Positions 35,520-47,839 of a DNA stretch of 64,000 nt are shown here, one piece after another. This stretch comes from Ignelater luminosus (lineage: Eukaryota; Arthropoda; Insecta; Coleoptera; Elateridae): contig VTPC01090017.1 in NCBI GenBank assembly GCA_011009095.1, positions 218,636 to 282,635 on the forward strand, in the 5' to 3' direction. Under the pieces are notes generated by a model. That model saw only the letters and a list, made by a program, of their open reading frames with translations, searched no databases and had not been told where the DNA came from. The first letter of the stretch is position 1, and each line of letters opens with the position of its first letter. Both the position numbers and the translations under genes were made by a program.

Positions 35520-38330
35520 CCTATCTATATTGGCTCAGTTGTACTATTTTCTTTTTTTTTTTGTTAAATTTTTCTACCTTCCCCCTTATTTTTCCTTGAA
35601 TCGTTCATTATTTTTTTTAATATTGAGCACATCATATCACTGGGTGTAAAACCCTTGGTTTGATCATTCTTTTGTACAATCTCATGCTTTGTGCTCTGTA
35701 TTCCAGAATTTCACTCACTTTCCCCGTTTCCGCTTTCTGTTCTAGCTTGCATTCTGCAGCAAAGTGTCTATATTCAATACTTCGTTTACCTACTAATATA
35801 TTTGCTTCATATACTGGAAGCTGAACGTTCGGATTTTTCTTATCGCTTTTGCTTATTTTTTCGGGCGTCTTTACTTTGATATAACGCTCTTCTATCTTGA
35901 TACCTTTCAGTTCATTCCTTATCCATTTCTTTACTTCTGGGCTTTTTGTAATTTTATTTATTCACATTCATGATTACTGTATTTCTTTTGTTCTTTAGAA
36001 TCTCCACTTCTATTGTATTGATTAGTTTCTCTTATACTGCCCGTTTGAGGGCTGTCCCGATGTTTTTTTCTTTACTTCATTTTTGTTTATTTTAAGATGG
36101 CTTTTATTTGTTTTCTGAACACTATTTACTTTGACTTTTTTTATTTTCTTTAAAACATTCGTGTAAGAGTTCTCTCAATCTGTAAGTTTTGTAAGACTGG
36201 TTCGCGTTTGGCTTATCGTCTATACAAAGTGTTCAAAAATGTTTCTGGGTCCAGTTGGCTAAGGAATCTAATTTTAATGAACCGCCTTGTTGATTTACTT
36301 CAACAGCTAATACGTATTTGTTTTCTGTCATTTGTCAATTGCAAATGTCATTGTCTCGCATTTAGCAATTTAGTTAATCCTGTGTCAGAATTTGTTCTGC
36401 ACTTTTTCTCTCTAATTGCGCTTTTCAAGACTAAAGTTGTAGGTTTATTAAGAACTAATTTTAACTTATTAATTCTTAAAACACATAAGATTAGGCAACC
36501 ATCATAACAATGATGCAATGCATGTAGCGTGACAAACATTCTAATACATATCCTGTTTTTCAAAAGGCGGCAAACGCAGCCGCAAGCATAACTTCACGGC
36601 CCACTGGACCCAAAAGCATTTATGAGGACTTTGTTCTTCTCCTTGGTGTTTGCCATTCCCTTTATTTTTACTGTTGTAGATTTTTTCTTCAATCGTACGG
36701 TTATGTTATAGTCTACTTCCCTGAAGGTCAGTTTAATCGCTTTTTGTAGTTATTTGTCTGTCGCTTTATTAGTACTAGTAATAGTCAAGCAATTTGTACC
36801 CTTACTGCCGGTCTTATACTTAGTTTTCTCGAGTACAATGAGTAGCTGTTTTGTATTTTCTTTTAGAGAATCCTTGTTGCCATCTTTGTTGGTTATGCAA
36901 TTTTCAGGGATTGTAATCTTTCGCGCTGTTCATGAATTTTTCTACATGACGAGTGATTAAAAGAATCTGACATTTCCACCCTGTATACAATCTTGACAGT
37001 TAGTATTTGGATTAATTTTACATTTATGTTAAAACTGACAACGTTGCCATGACTTGATTTGTAAAAAACATACTTCCGGCAACATGGTATTTTTTACATA
37101 GAAATTGTAGGATCAACCTTAACATAATTGAACATGCTTCAGTTGTAGTAGGAACTTAGGAAAAAATCTTATGACCAATAAACAGTATGTCTTGGTAGCA
37201 TCTTCAATTTACGATCGAACCGCCACTAATCATTTTATTAACAGATTGTTCTTGTCTATCCCTGAGTATACTATCAAAATGATATTATTTTGCAATTTTA
37301 GCAATATTATTCCTCTATAGTTTTCACAGACGTTTTTTCTCCTTGCTTGAGAATTGACTCTTCCGGTTACTCTCTACTGCTATAATCTATAATCTCCATA
37401 TTTTAGAAATTTTTCTGGAATTCCATTTAGTTCTTCATTCTTATTGTTTTTTTGTTTTTTGTCCTTTTTTTATTGCTCTATCTAATTATCATCGACTGTA
37501 CGTCATTAACGCTGTACACCAGGCGCAATAGCTTGGGGAGCGCTAGCCTCATAGGAGTCTCTCGCCAGTACGTGCATTGAAATGGACAAAGCGTTGATGA
37601 TTTCTCGTTGTTTTAAGTTGGCTAACACTTTTCAGCAGTTCTTTTATTATTTATTTCAGGATTTTGTTTATTTAGTTGTGCCTTTTCAATTATTTTTATT
37701 GTTATTCTGTTTCTATTTGTTGGTATTATTTTTCTTCTTTGATATTATATGGTCCTTTACTATTACTTTTATTTGTAGAATTTTTCGGCTTGTCTCATTT
37801 TGAAACAAAAACAAAATAATTGTTATAATAAAAGGAACGAAAGCTCGGGTTGGGAGAGAAAATCTGCAGTATCTCGCCGACTTGCAGACCTTTTCGTAGG
37901 ATTTTTTCATCTCTTGGTCAAGTTGTTTGCTTCCTTATTGGCAAAACGCTTGCTCTTCAATTTTCTTATGCCTTCCATAACTCCCCTTTTCCACCCATGT
38001 TCCCTTATGTGCATCTTGTGGCCTTGTGCTTCTATTATTTCTATTATTTCGGTATTATAGCAACCATGGTGCTTTTGCCCTCTCTTTTTATGTTCACTTC
38101 ACTTCTCGTATTTTAGTTTCGTTGTTGCGTCTGTCGTAGTATTGGATATCTATTCATCTCTTTGTATTAGTGTTTTCTTTTACTACTTGGTCTAAATTCT
38201 TTGTTTGCTTATCCACTTTTCTAATTAGTTTTTATAATTTTTTGAGAGATGGCGTTCCTCATAACTCGATCTTTTTTTGTAAATGTATAACTTTTTTCCA
38301 TTTAATCAAATTCACTTCCTTCGACCCCTA
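35520..38330 (-). mobile_element. Purine-rich minus strand, probable LINE 5'/ORF1 remnant
   Basis: For about 2.8 kb the plus strand is strongly T/C-rich, so the minus strand is A/G-rich, as in many non-LTR retrotransposon sense strands. Minus-strand frames here are Lys/Glu/Arg-rich. Besides the ORF1-like frame (35,632-35,961), a frame around 37,920-38,080 reads EIIEIIEAQGHKMHIREHGW and continues basic. Plus-strand frames here (35,691-35,879, 36,208-36,507, 37,582-37,803, 37,800-38,116) are hydrophobic because they are the complement of this composition; I do not accept them as membrane proteins. Extent is judged from composition only. Confidence 0.45.
35632..35961 (-). pseudogene. LINE ORF1-like fragment with degenerate zinc knuckles
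   Basis: An open minus-strand frame of 109 codons runs from 35,961 and ends at TGA (35,632-35,634). It has no early Met. It reads SPEVKKWIRNELKGIKIEER, then VQLPVYEANILVGKRS, then EYRHFAAECKLEQK and GKVSEILEYRAQSMRLYKR. In R1/Jockey-type ORF1 proteins the last two blocks are CCHC zinc knuckles (pattern CxxCxxFGHxAxxC followed by CxxCxxxGHxxxxC). Here one Cys, the His and the FAAEC ending survive in the first, while other Cys positions are changed. An RNA-binding ORF1 role is inferred from family resemblance; this copy looks inactive. Confidence 0.5.
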
Positions 38331-38766
38331 ATTCTGCATTCTAATCCGCCACTGTCTGCAAGCTAAACATCTAATGCTTAATTATTAACGTAATTCTATT
38401 TGAACTTGTAAACCATCTAACGCTTTATTTTCATCTTACATTAGTTCTTACTGCAGCAACCTTATTAATAAGTAAAACTATCTGTATAAGTATAATCCTA
38501 CAGAATTCTCAAACATTCTTTTCAAATTAAACGTACGATCCATCCTGTACCAAAGTTATTTTTAAGAGTTTGTACCACGGATCATTTGCTGAAAATAGAC
38601 CATTCGCTTCCTTGAAGAAACTGTACAATAATTTAAAGCTATTTTAGTTGTGTCCAGAAAGAATGTAGTAAAGTTTTAAATTAGTAAACGATAGCAAAAG
38701 CATGATCTTGGAATATACAGTATGTCTAGAGAAATTAGAAACGTACTAATCTCTTGTTCAGTCTTT

Positions 38767-38810
<44 letters not shown>
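38767..38810. repeat. (TAG)n microsatellite
   Basis: About 14 uninterrupted TAG/AGT trinucleotides. Confidence 0.97.
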
Positions 38811-38814
<4 letters not shown>

Positions 38815-40890
38815 CTATAAGGTATTAGTTAGATATAAACAATATAAACTTACCTGGGAAAATAATATCTTATAACTGTCTTTCAAAGCTATACATACGT
38901 ATATATTCCTATTTACACATGCAGCAAACGTGGCAAGCATCTATTTGCTACATTTACGTAAAACATATTGCGTTGTTCAGAAATATTGTAAGAAGAAAGT
39001 CCTCGTTTAGATTTAGATATAAAACAGTGATAAAAACGGTTATTCACTTATTCACTTATTAACTTTTCTTGATCTGTTTTAAAGTTCATTGTAAAGTTTG
39101 TAAGCGATAAGATATTAATCAAAACTTAAAATTATTTATTGATCCGTTAAGAAACATAAGTAACTGTAAAATTTAAATTTAAGTAGACATAAAAATTGAT
39201 ATATTGTTTTAATTAAACTGCAGATTATTACACTTTATCATGAAACAGAGCTTAGCATAAACCTTTTTTCTCACTTGTTTTAAATTTTACGCTAATTTAC
39301 TGTGGTTTTATTGAAATATAATTATGTATGCTGTCAGTTTTTAGAGATTTATTACGAATATTTTTAAATTTTAATCCGTATAATTCTATCATAACACAAA
39401 ACATTCAACCAAAAACCTATTACGAATTCAATGAGCAGAAAGGGAAAAAATGTTTCTGGAGCACGGTAAATTTATCAAAAGAAAATTTGCAGCAATTTAC
39501 AAAAGTTAAATAAAATCCCCTGTAATCTCTCAGGGAAATCTTACACATACTCCATTAAATCTCTCTGCAATCTTAATAAAATGTTAATGACATTCCCTGC
39601 AATCTCGTAAAATCTCTCTAAAGTTTAACGTTTTAAGGGAAATGAAACCCTACACAATATGAAATTCATGGTATAGCCACACAGGGTCTTTGCTATTTAA
39701 CATTGTCGTTAAAACTTGTTGTTTAGGGAAAGATATCTTGATGATTGTATAAATCAGGCTGCCACGCGTTTTGTGAAAATGAGTTTTCGTTGTACAAACT
39801 TTGCTGTATAATTTAGGTAAAAAAAATCGACGGGAATTTATCTGAAGGGACATTAAGTCTGTCGGAACTCCCTGTGCCATGCACGACTTTGAAAATTTAA
39901 GATTCCGGAACTTTCTAGGTACACACAGTAAAACATTTAAGAGGGGTTGAAACTTCAAACGGCAAATATTAATCTTCCAAAGGCCTAAACACAACTAAAC
40001 GAGCAAACTAAATTTACTCGATATAACTTTTAAAAGGCGCTGAGGCTGTAAATTTAATATTATTTTTAGTTCCCCGTTAGAACGGCGCTCTTTCAGCATA
40101 ACTTGAGTTCAGGCAATCAAAGCTTTCCGGTTGATACGTAGAACGGTCGGCTGCTTCTTGCAGCAACCAGCCGGGTGGAAACGGCCCGTGTTATATTGAG
40201 GAAATATTGCTAGAAAATACATCAGCCCCCATCTAGTTCAGATCTAGGGCCAAGTCGTTTCCCCATCGAATGTGCTGATAACGATATCGTTTCCGACCTT
40301 ATGGTTATAGCTTGCTGTATGTTGCTTCTCGCGTTGATCTTGCCATAAATTCTTATTTTTATACATTTTGAATGTATACACTTCTTTGTGGTTCACGCAC
40401 ATCCTTTTAAAGAAAACTGAGGATAAAGATTATATCAAGTCAAGGATCGTCAATAATAAAATCTGAAATTTACGTTCTGAGACTTAAACCCTGGAAATTT
40501 TCTTTCGAGAAAATTACCTTCGTGACTCTTTTCCAAGATTTTTCCTTCTTTTCTTTTGTTTGATTATTTCCATTTATTTAAATTGCTACCATCACCTTAA
40601 TGTATGATCGTTATTTGCTATTTTATTTATATACTTTATTGTTGCCAAAAATTGCTCCCATATTTTTTTCTCTTTCTTCTAACTAATTGTCATTATCTTT
40701 AATATACATTTCCGTAATATTATAATAGATGAGCTGAATACCTAATAATAAGCTTTTGGGATTCACAGCTGTTTTCATTTATAAAGTAGTCGTGCAAGAA
40801 ATTTCCAAAAATTTAAACCCATCGTAACGATTTTTTCTATTTATCTAACACGAATTCAATAATGTTTCTATTTGTCATTCTTGACAAACT
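38811..40890. other. AT-rich DNA with no recognisable gene
   Basis: A minus frame of 114 codons (39,650-39,994) lacks any recognised motif. Around 39,510-39,620 the phrases AAATCTCTCT and CCCTG(T/C)AATCTC recur a few times as short scattered repeats. Confidence 0.45.
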
Positions 40891-40894
40891 GAAC

Positions 40895-41440
40895 GTTTTT
40901 TCTTTGACGAATCTAATGTCAGATTCAAATAATCCGCCAAAGTGTGGAGCAGACAGAATTTTAACTACTCGCTCAATGAGTTCTTACCGCAATCACTGCA
41001 TTAGTTTACGAATTCAATAATCCTTCTGCTTGTCTTGGCATAGAAGTCTTCCTAAATTTATTGGAAGATGCTCGCTGGCCAAAAGTGCAAGATGTTTTTT
41101 GACGAATTTAATGTCATATTCAAATACGCCATCAAAGTGCGGAGCAGATAAAATGACAAAACTTAATGACTTCGATATTAATAGAGTCGTTCATGCAGTC
41201 ATTAAATTCAGTAAAATGTAATTTATCAAGCAGACATCGCATAGCACACTATCAAACTCTAAATTGGAACTGGCAACAGTACACGTAAAATTATTTTGGA
41301 CGAATTTAATATCAGATTCAAATAGTCCACCAAGGTGTGGAGCAGACAGAAATTTAACTATTGGCTTAACGACTTCAGTACTAAAAAGAGTGTTTACGTC
41401 TCGATTAAATTCAGTAAAATGTAATTTAGCAAGCAAATAT
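40895..41440 (-). pseudogene. BEL/Pao integrase fragment, three tandem copies
   Basis: On the minus strand the motif (V/I)(K/V)xLSAPHxGGLFESDIKFVK, the integrase-end block of BEL/Pao retrotransposons (PPxxPHFGGLWEAxVK), occurs three times. Plus-strand positions are about 41,300-41,360 (SAPHLGGLFESDIKFVQ), 41,098-41,160 (SAPHFDGVFEYDIKFVK) and 40,909-40,970 (SAPHFGGLFESDIRFVK). The copies are direct repeats about 190-200 bp apart. Between them lie matching spacers, for example ATTAAATTCAGTAAAATGTA near 41,203 and 41,405. One copy continues TVASSNLEFDSVLCDVCLIN, like the TFEELxTxLxxIEAxLNSRP part. Only this fragment of the retroelement is present: no protease, reverse transcriptase or LTR was seen. 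Frames are broken between copies. Confidence 0.8.
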
Positions 41441-44400
41441 CGCTTAGCACACCAACGAATTTCTTACCGCGAGAAAAAAAATGTAAATGATCTACCATAA
41501 TCGATTCTAACTACCTGGAAAGCTCTAGGTTACGTAAGATAAAGGAAAGTCACGTATAAAAAGTTGAATTGTTTTATAATTTGAGCGAAATGATCATCAA
41601 TAGCGAATAGCGTTTCAAGCGAATATGATCCAGTACCTTCAATCAACACTTCACGTTTTACTTCAACTAAAGGACACCAATTCATCTGACGAGTCCAGTA
41701 ATTCTATTCTTGCTCCTATCGTGTAGTACAGGAACGGTTGGTTTTAAGCAAATCAATTTCTTCAAGGAAGAATTGTATTCCCAAAACTTTATCCAAGTTT
41801 GAAACAGTGTGTAACTTGGAAACTGAATGCTATATACTTAGAAAATAGAAATCGTTCGACTATGTAGCAAAGATTGTAACCCTAACTACTTCAACTTTGG
41901 AGAATCAATTGACTTCATCTTAATATTGATCAAAAGATTTTTGAACTACAATTCATAGGTTTGTCAGAAGACCAAGCCTGTTACCAAGAAAGCAAAGAAT
42001 GTTCTCTGTCAAAAAGAAGTCTGAATCTAAGCAAAATAATTGTGAGGCCAGTAAAGTTTATCTAATCTATCTGTGATATCATGGATTACCTAACCATATC
42101 GTAGATGATGTGTTTAGACCAGATCCCTTCAGATGATCAAAGCAAATCTGAAGTCACGTTGTCACAACACAATAGGAAGGAGAGGAAACAAAATAGATAA
42201 TCTTCAGCACTAAGGCTGTGGAAAAGAAAAGTTTTTGAGAAACTCCGGAGATGTGTGTAAAAAGGGGGTAACAGGCTAAAGGCAGTTCTTGATTTCTTTT
42301 AGGTAACTCCAGAGATTTTGGTTTAAAACAATGAAATGATGATAACCAATTAGGTGTTGTGTCAGACAAGAGACAGATAACTCAGTTTCTTTTTGGTTTT
42401 TATCAGAAAAGCGTTTTCGTAGTTGTGCTTTGCAAAGCCAATCAGCAAGAATCTAAAACGAAAAATTGTTGTTGTTCTTGTTGTTCTCTCCATATGTGTG
42501 ATGTATAAAGTTGTTGTATCAGTGCCAAATCCAAGCCCTTAAGCAAGTGTCTTTTAGGTTTTGCATCTTGTCCTATCTTTATAGTACAGACATTTCGTTG
42601 CTCCGTTCGAGATGACTATAAAATCGCGTAACCACTACGATTTTCCATCATTGCTGTAATTTCCTCAAACAGAAATTGTTCTTTTATTGGCCATTAGGAT
42701 GATCTTTGTTTTTATTTCTCGTTTGTTAAACAAAAAGTATTTTATTTACCATTGACATTGTTTTACGTATTGATATCACTATATTTTTATTCAATTATTA
42801 ATCACTTGTCCATAAATAAAAACCTGTTCCGAGTATAGTTACCGTTATTTTGTTTTGTTTCAATAATTTGCTCAGAAAAAGCATTTCGTGTGTTGCCCAG
42901 GTCCTTGTAGACGACAATGAACACTAATGGTTTCTTGAATGGTTAAAATCTAGTGACTGTATCAATCAATTTTATTTATTTATCATCGTACGGAGTGCTC
43001 TGTATATATTACAATAAATTAGATTCATCAAAATAATTTTTCAGAATTCAAACATTTTACTTTACGTTCTAGAGAAAACGATAATTATTGTGAAGACGAA
43101 TCTATCAGTAAAAATGAAAAAAGAATATCTCTCTAATGGATGTCACCAAAAAACCTTCCAAAACTGATATGAAAATCATTCAAACCTGAAAGGGCTTGGA
43201 ACGTCTAATCGAGAAATAATTTAGACTTTTGAAGCTTAATTGGATTATAGCATGTCTAGCAGATGTTATGACAAAAGAAAGAAATTTCTACAATTTTAAT
43301 TTTTTACAGTTAGTACCTTCTGGTAGAATCAACTAGTTGATTTTCTCATATTTTGTTTGTACAATTATTTTCCTCCATTCCATGCAAATTTTCTTTGCAT
43401 ATCGTTTTCTTTCTAAAAATAGGTCACAGCAAAATAAGGAGATCCAATAAATTAGCTCCTTCAGTATTTTATCGGTAAACCGTGGTGGAACAACACTTGT
43501 AACTTAAGGCCATAAAATTTGTGCAGCCAAGCATGGTGCGTGTTTGCATAAAATGCAGTTCAAATGAAGTGGAAAAAGCAGTTTTTCGTAATATTAAAAT
43601 AGAAAATTTTGAAACATTCACCTTTCTGTTTTCCGCAATATTTGACTTGGCAACCAAATCAGACAGATTAGTGTCCGCTTCTGTTTTTTCCGATTTCGGA
43701 GTTGAAAAGATTAAAAGTATTTAAAACAAATAAGCAGACAGAAACACAGTGGATTAAAAGCTCAGTACAAATTGTTCCTGTTTTGACTAACCAGACGCGC
43801 GTTTATTTAGTTAAATACAAAAAAGCTGTGAGATATGCATACATTAGAATACATTAAGCTTAGTCGCTTTGCGCTGCAACAGCGTTTGTGCAAATTTGGA
43901 TATCTGGGTCTTTGCTTTAAGAACTCCCCCACCTGCTCAAAAATAAACCTCCGATTTTATTACTGACGTTCAGCAAAAAGTTTAAATTTACTGCCAGCAA
44001 ACGCATAAGGGCAATTTGATTTCTTCTCGTAGATTTCGTTGCAGCAATAATGTGTCAAGGATCTTTCCCTACGTCACTGAACCTACGTATTGATTGTGAC
44101 ATTTACGGTGTTTTACAGTACTGCAGGGCCGTTTTATAGAGTGGTGAAGACACAGCTTGAGTCTAAAGCTCTAACATAAGGGTCTTTTCGATAGCAGGAA
44201 GGAAAAATTCGATATCATTTTTGAGCCAACCTTATTAAAGGACGACAGATTTTTATTTCAGTCGGGAGAATGTTGTCGACGACAAGAATAGCTTTATTTT
44301 TTCTAATAAGAAAAAAGAAAAAAATGCATTTCCAACAATTTTTTCAAAAGCCGCTCCAAAATGAATCTTTCCTTTGTAGAACATTTATTAGAATGTAAAG

Positions 44401-46231
44401 GCGTCTGCAGCAAAAGGGTATCCACAAAGGAGGTAAATTTACAGAGATAAATGTCCGGAAATACTTAATGTTGCTACATATTTTCCAGAGTGACAGAAAA
44501 ATGTATTTTTGTATATGCGCTCAGGTGGAAAGAGAAATAATAAATGGTTTTAGATACAACCCGGAAAATTCGCAGCACGGAAATTTAAATTTGGAAAACT
44601 AAAACACTCTGCATAGGCATTGTCTTTCGCGTTTACGATTTATTTCTTTTGTTTCACGCTTTATATAAAACAATGCTATTAAAGAAAAAACCACCTAGTG
44701 ATATTTAGTAAATCCTTGGAAACAACTTTAAGAGAAATCTAAGAAATCTATAATTTAGAAATCAAAAACGAGTTAGAAAACAGCTGAACTCATTTACTAG
44801 CTTAGTGTACTAACAGTTTCATCTTTAGCCCAAAAGTTGAATAGTCACCATCCATATCTGTCAGATATTCGGTTTGCGTACCGAGTCGTTCTATAAATAT
44901 TAAAGATAGGTAAGACGTAACTTGCACCATTCCCTGTATTTAAAATCTAAAGTTAAATATTGTTAATAAAAATTAATCACGCCTTAAGTTAGCCTTTTCC
45001 TTTTTTTCCAATGCAAAGTTGTAATATAAACTGCGGGAAAACTCTTTAAATGTATTATTCCATAAATCTTTTGTTGCGTGGCAAAAGAGCATCAAAAGGC
45101 AGCTCAGTTAATACCACCCACCACCCGCCAAAGTTGCTTTTTAATTTACTGAATTGTAACAACTTAATTACACCTAGACTCCAAGTTTTACTTAATACCA
45201 CCTCGCATCCTAATTCTTAAGAATTTTATTGAGTATACCTTAAAACAATTTTTGGCTTTTATTTGTTTGAAAACAGGCATAGTGACAAACTGTTTTCTCT
45301 TTCTACCGCACAGTATAATACGATAAATATGTTGGTGTTCTCTTGATGTAACACAGTTGTCTTATCATGATAAACTGTTGACCATGCTCTTTTAAATGCC
45401 ATAGTGGCAAGAATAGTTCTGTACATATCTTGTTGATGTTTTTACTCTGCTATATCAAAAACAATCCTTTCCCCAGCTTTGCAAATTAATTATGGTTTGA
45501 TTAGTCTAGTCTCTATCCTTCTACCTTCTACAGAATATAGTCTTGTTTTATGTGTTGAGAAGTACTTATGATATAGAGAATTCTTACCATAATTACTTAA
45601 AGTTGCCTACTATACTGCAAATAATATTCTTTGTGGTTTTACTTTGTTTAAATCTTTTTCTTTAATAGCATGTGTGAATGTCTATATCTTTGTAAAAGTT
45701 GTAAAAGAGCTTGCAATGTACTACTTCTGCAGGACGATCCAGATTACTCCGCGATGGAAAGCTAACCATCAAAATAGCCAAAATATACAGAATGTTACAA
45801 GGTACACTAAAAGAAACTTAGTGGGGAAGCAGCAGTCCCCTTTAGCACAAACAAAATAAATTTTGTTTCGGAAGGGTTTGGGATAGTAAATAATTATTCG
45901 CAATTGCAGAGTGGCGTAACTAAGCAAATGTATCATAAACATCTGCGATCGTATAAGTGGTGTAATTCTGCAATGTTGGGACTTTTTCGATTTTTCATAG
46001 ACAAGACTGAAACAGGCTTTTCCAAGAATTGACGGCTGAATATCCCTTCCCCTCTCTCGAGAATATCCTTGAGTCAATTCTACTAGCTTATCGCTAACTA
46101 AAATTAATTTTATCAATTAGTCTGCAATTTGCCCACAACCATCAAAACCAACATTTTGGCCATTTCCAACAACGGAAGTAAATGCACTACCCAGGTTTTG
46201 CATTCGCATGGTAACATCGACCCTGTCAATG
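41441..46231. other. Unassigned AT-rich DNA
   Basis: Frames at 42,154-42,369 (minus), 43,469-43,657 (minus), 43,521-43,724 (plus), 45,644-45,859 (plus) and 45,769-46,116 (minus) show no known domain and several overlap in opposite strands. I see nothing further to annotate. Confidence 0.4.
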
Positions 46232-46625
46232 TGTTACCTAACCACGGACTGACCAATCCAACACCTTCTACAAGGCTGCGCTCAGCACATAAAAACACCA
46301 GCGCCCCGAAAACTCGCTCTCTGTTCTTTGCTTTGCTCTCCTCTTCGCTTCAACATCTCCAAACTGCGCTTCAGCCAAGGACGATCCTTTTAAATAAAGA
46401 TGTTTTTATTTTAACCTACCCTATTCCTCAAAGCCACACAATGCTAATTCACGCTGAAGCGTCGCGCTCTTTTAAAAGCGCCACAACTACATCAAGGACA
46501 AGGACATCCACAACGACAGAAGTGTTCCACCTTAACGAAGCCTACGTCTGCCATAGACCTGGTCCTAAGCTAGCCGAGCCGTGTCCAGCACTGTCGCAGT
46601 CCTGACGCGGACACGATTGGTAACA
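46232..46625 (+). mobile_element. Solo LTR candidate (394 bp)
   Basis: The segment begins TGTTACC and ends GGTAACA, a perfect 7-bp short inverted repeat of the TG...CA type that bounds LTRs. Inside are a TATA-like CATAAAAAC at 46,288 and a polyadenylation signal AATAAA at 46,393, in the order expected for U3-R-U5. Flanking 5-mers are CAATG and CATGG, so a target duplication is not exact. No second copy or internal retroelement region is seen. The 158-codon plus-strand frame at 46,129-46,605 mostly falls in this segment and has no recognised domain. Confidence 0.4.
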
Positions 46626-47448
46626 CATGGTCCTGATGTAATTTTATGCCCCTAGGGCCTTTTAATGTCTAAGTGTTGCCATCGATAAAGTCTGCAGTTT
46701 TTTTTCTTTCCTTTTTGTTATGCTTACTTTTCATTGTTCTCTACCGTTTGTTAACAAGACGTCATCTCATCGATTTTAGTAAGGCCATCAAAACAACCAA
46801 AGGATCATTATAATACACCACAGGACTGATGGTTTCATTTGCTTGGGTTGTTGTAATGGCGCCCGCCGGCTCAAATTATTCCATCGCCTTTGCCCAACTC
46901 AACACAATGGTTATTCGCCAACTACACGCTTACCCCATCAGACAAGAGCTATATAGTTCCAACCAACAAGTTCAACTAAATATATCAGATTGAGAAGGTG
47001 TTACAAGTAGCCCCTTTAATAATCAAAGTGACGATCGACCCTGCAAATATTTACTTTAAAAATATCTGTTCCGAGTAATAAGCACCGTGACTTGGAAGTT
47101 GAGTCACCACATTCTGTTTTCACGTTTTCTTTTCACCGTGCTACAGAATATAAGCCGCGTACTTGAATTCGTTAATTATAGTGTGACCGCTGTCATCATA
47201 CACATATACTGCTTCGCATGGTTTTAGCCACCTTGGTGAGCATGCGTCCGTCAAATGCTGCTTTACTGTAGTGCGTCTATTAACAATGATCGATAATTGC
47301 TTTGTTGTGTTGAATAAACTTCAATTTAATCTACACAAAGGCTTTTATTCTTTCTGTTTGCACTTTACTTGCACTCCAATTCCTAGAGCACCGTTTCTCC
47401 ACTGCACTCACCTAGATCCAGCAATCTATGGATATAAATCGCTGTAAC
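46626..47448. other. Unassigned DNA, locally GC-richer
   Basis: TGGCGCCCG at 46,857 resembles the start of a lysine-tRNA primer-binding site but only nine bases agree. ATATAAGC near 47,147 and AATAAA near 47,325 could belong to another decayed LTR. Not firm enough to call. Confidence 0.3.
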
Positions 47449-47839
47449 TATACTATAATCGGCGAACCAATACAGTAATAAAAGTGTGTGATCAGTGCGT
47501 GATCAATGCAAGTTCTTTTTCAATTGGCAGAAAAACACGTGCTTGAAGCCGGTTTCACAGACGGCAGTGGGAACATCCACCGAACAGTGCATTATTGTAT
47601 ACCGATATATACAGAAACTAGCATAATCCAAAATCTCCGCGCTTCCGTTCTACTTCTTGTGTTTATTTTGTTTGTAAATTTTGTTTTTGAATTATAGACT
47701 TTAACACTATTTATTTTAAATTGGGCGGGTATTTTATTCAAATTTGCTAGTGTAAATTGGACGTCGACTCAGTTGGGTACTAGCGCATACTGTCCATGTT
47801 TTCATGTGATCACTGCATTGGTTCGCCGATTTTAGTATA
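47449..47839. mobile_element. MITE with ~28-bp terminal inverted repeats
   Basis: The left end TATACTATAATCGGCGAACC (47,449) and the reverse complement of the right end TATACTAAAATCGGCGAACC (from 47,839) agree at 19 of 20 positions and continue AATRCAGT. The 391-bp element has no transposase. The 63-codon frame at 47,506-47,697 lies inside it and has no known motif. TA at both ends is compatible with a Tc1/mariner-type origin. Confidence 0.72.

Noticed and set aside
35691-38116. Several hydrophobic plus-strand frames resembling membrane proteins
   Set aside because: They follow from the T/C-rich strand composition, and the opposite strand has a better coding explanation.
46129-46605. 158-codon plus-strand frame
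   Set aside because: Low complexity Ser/Thr/Pro, mostly inside a solo-LTR candidate with its own TATA and AATAAA; no domain seen.
46857-46875. Primer-binding site TGGCGCCCG
   Set aside because: Only nine bases match a lysine-tRNA site and no LTR ends directly before it.
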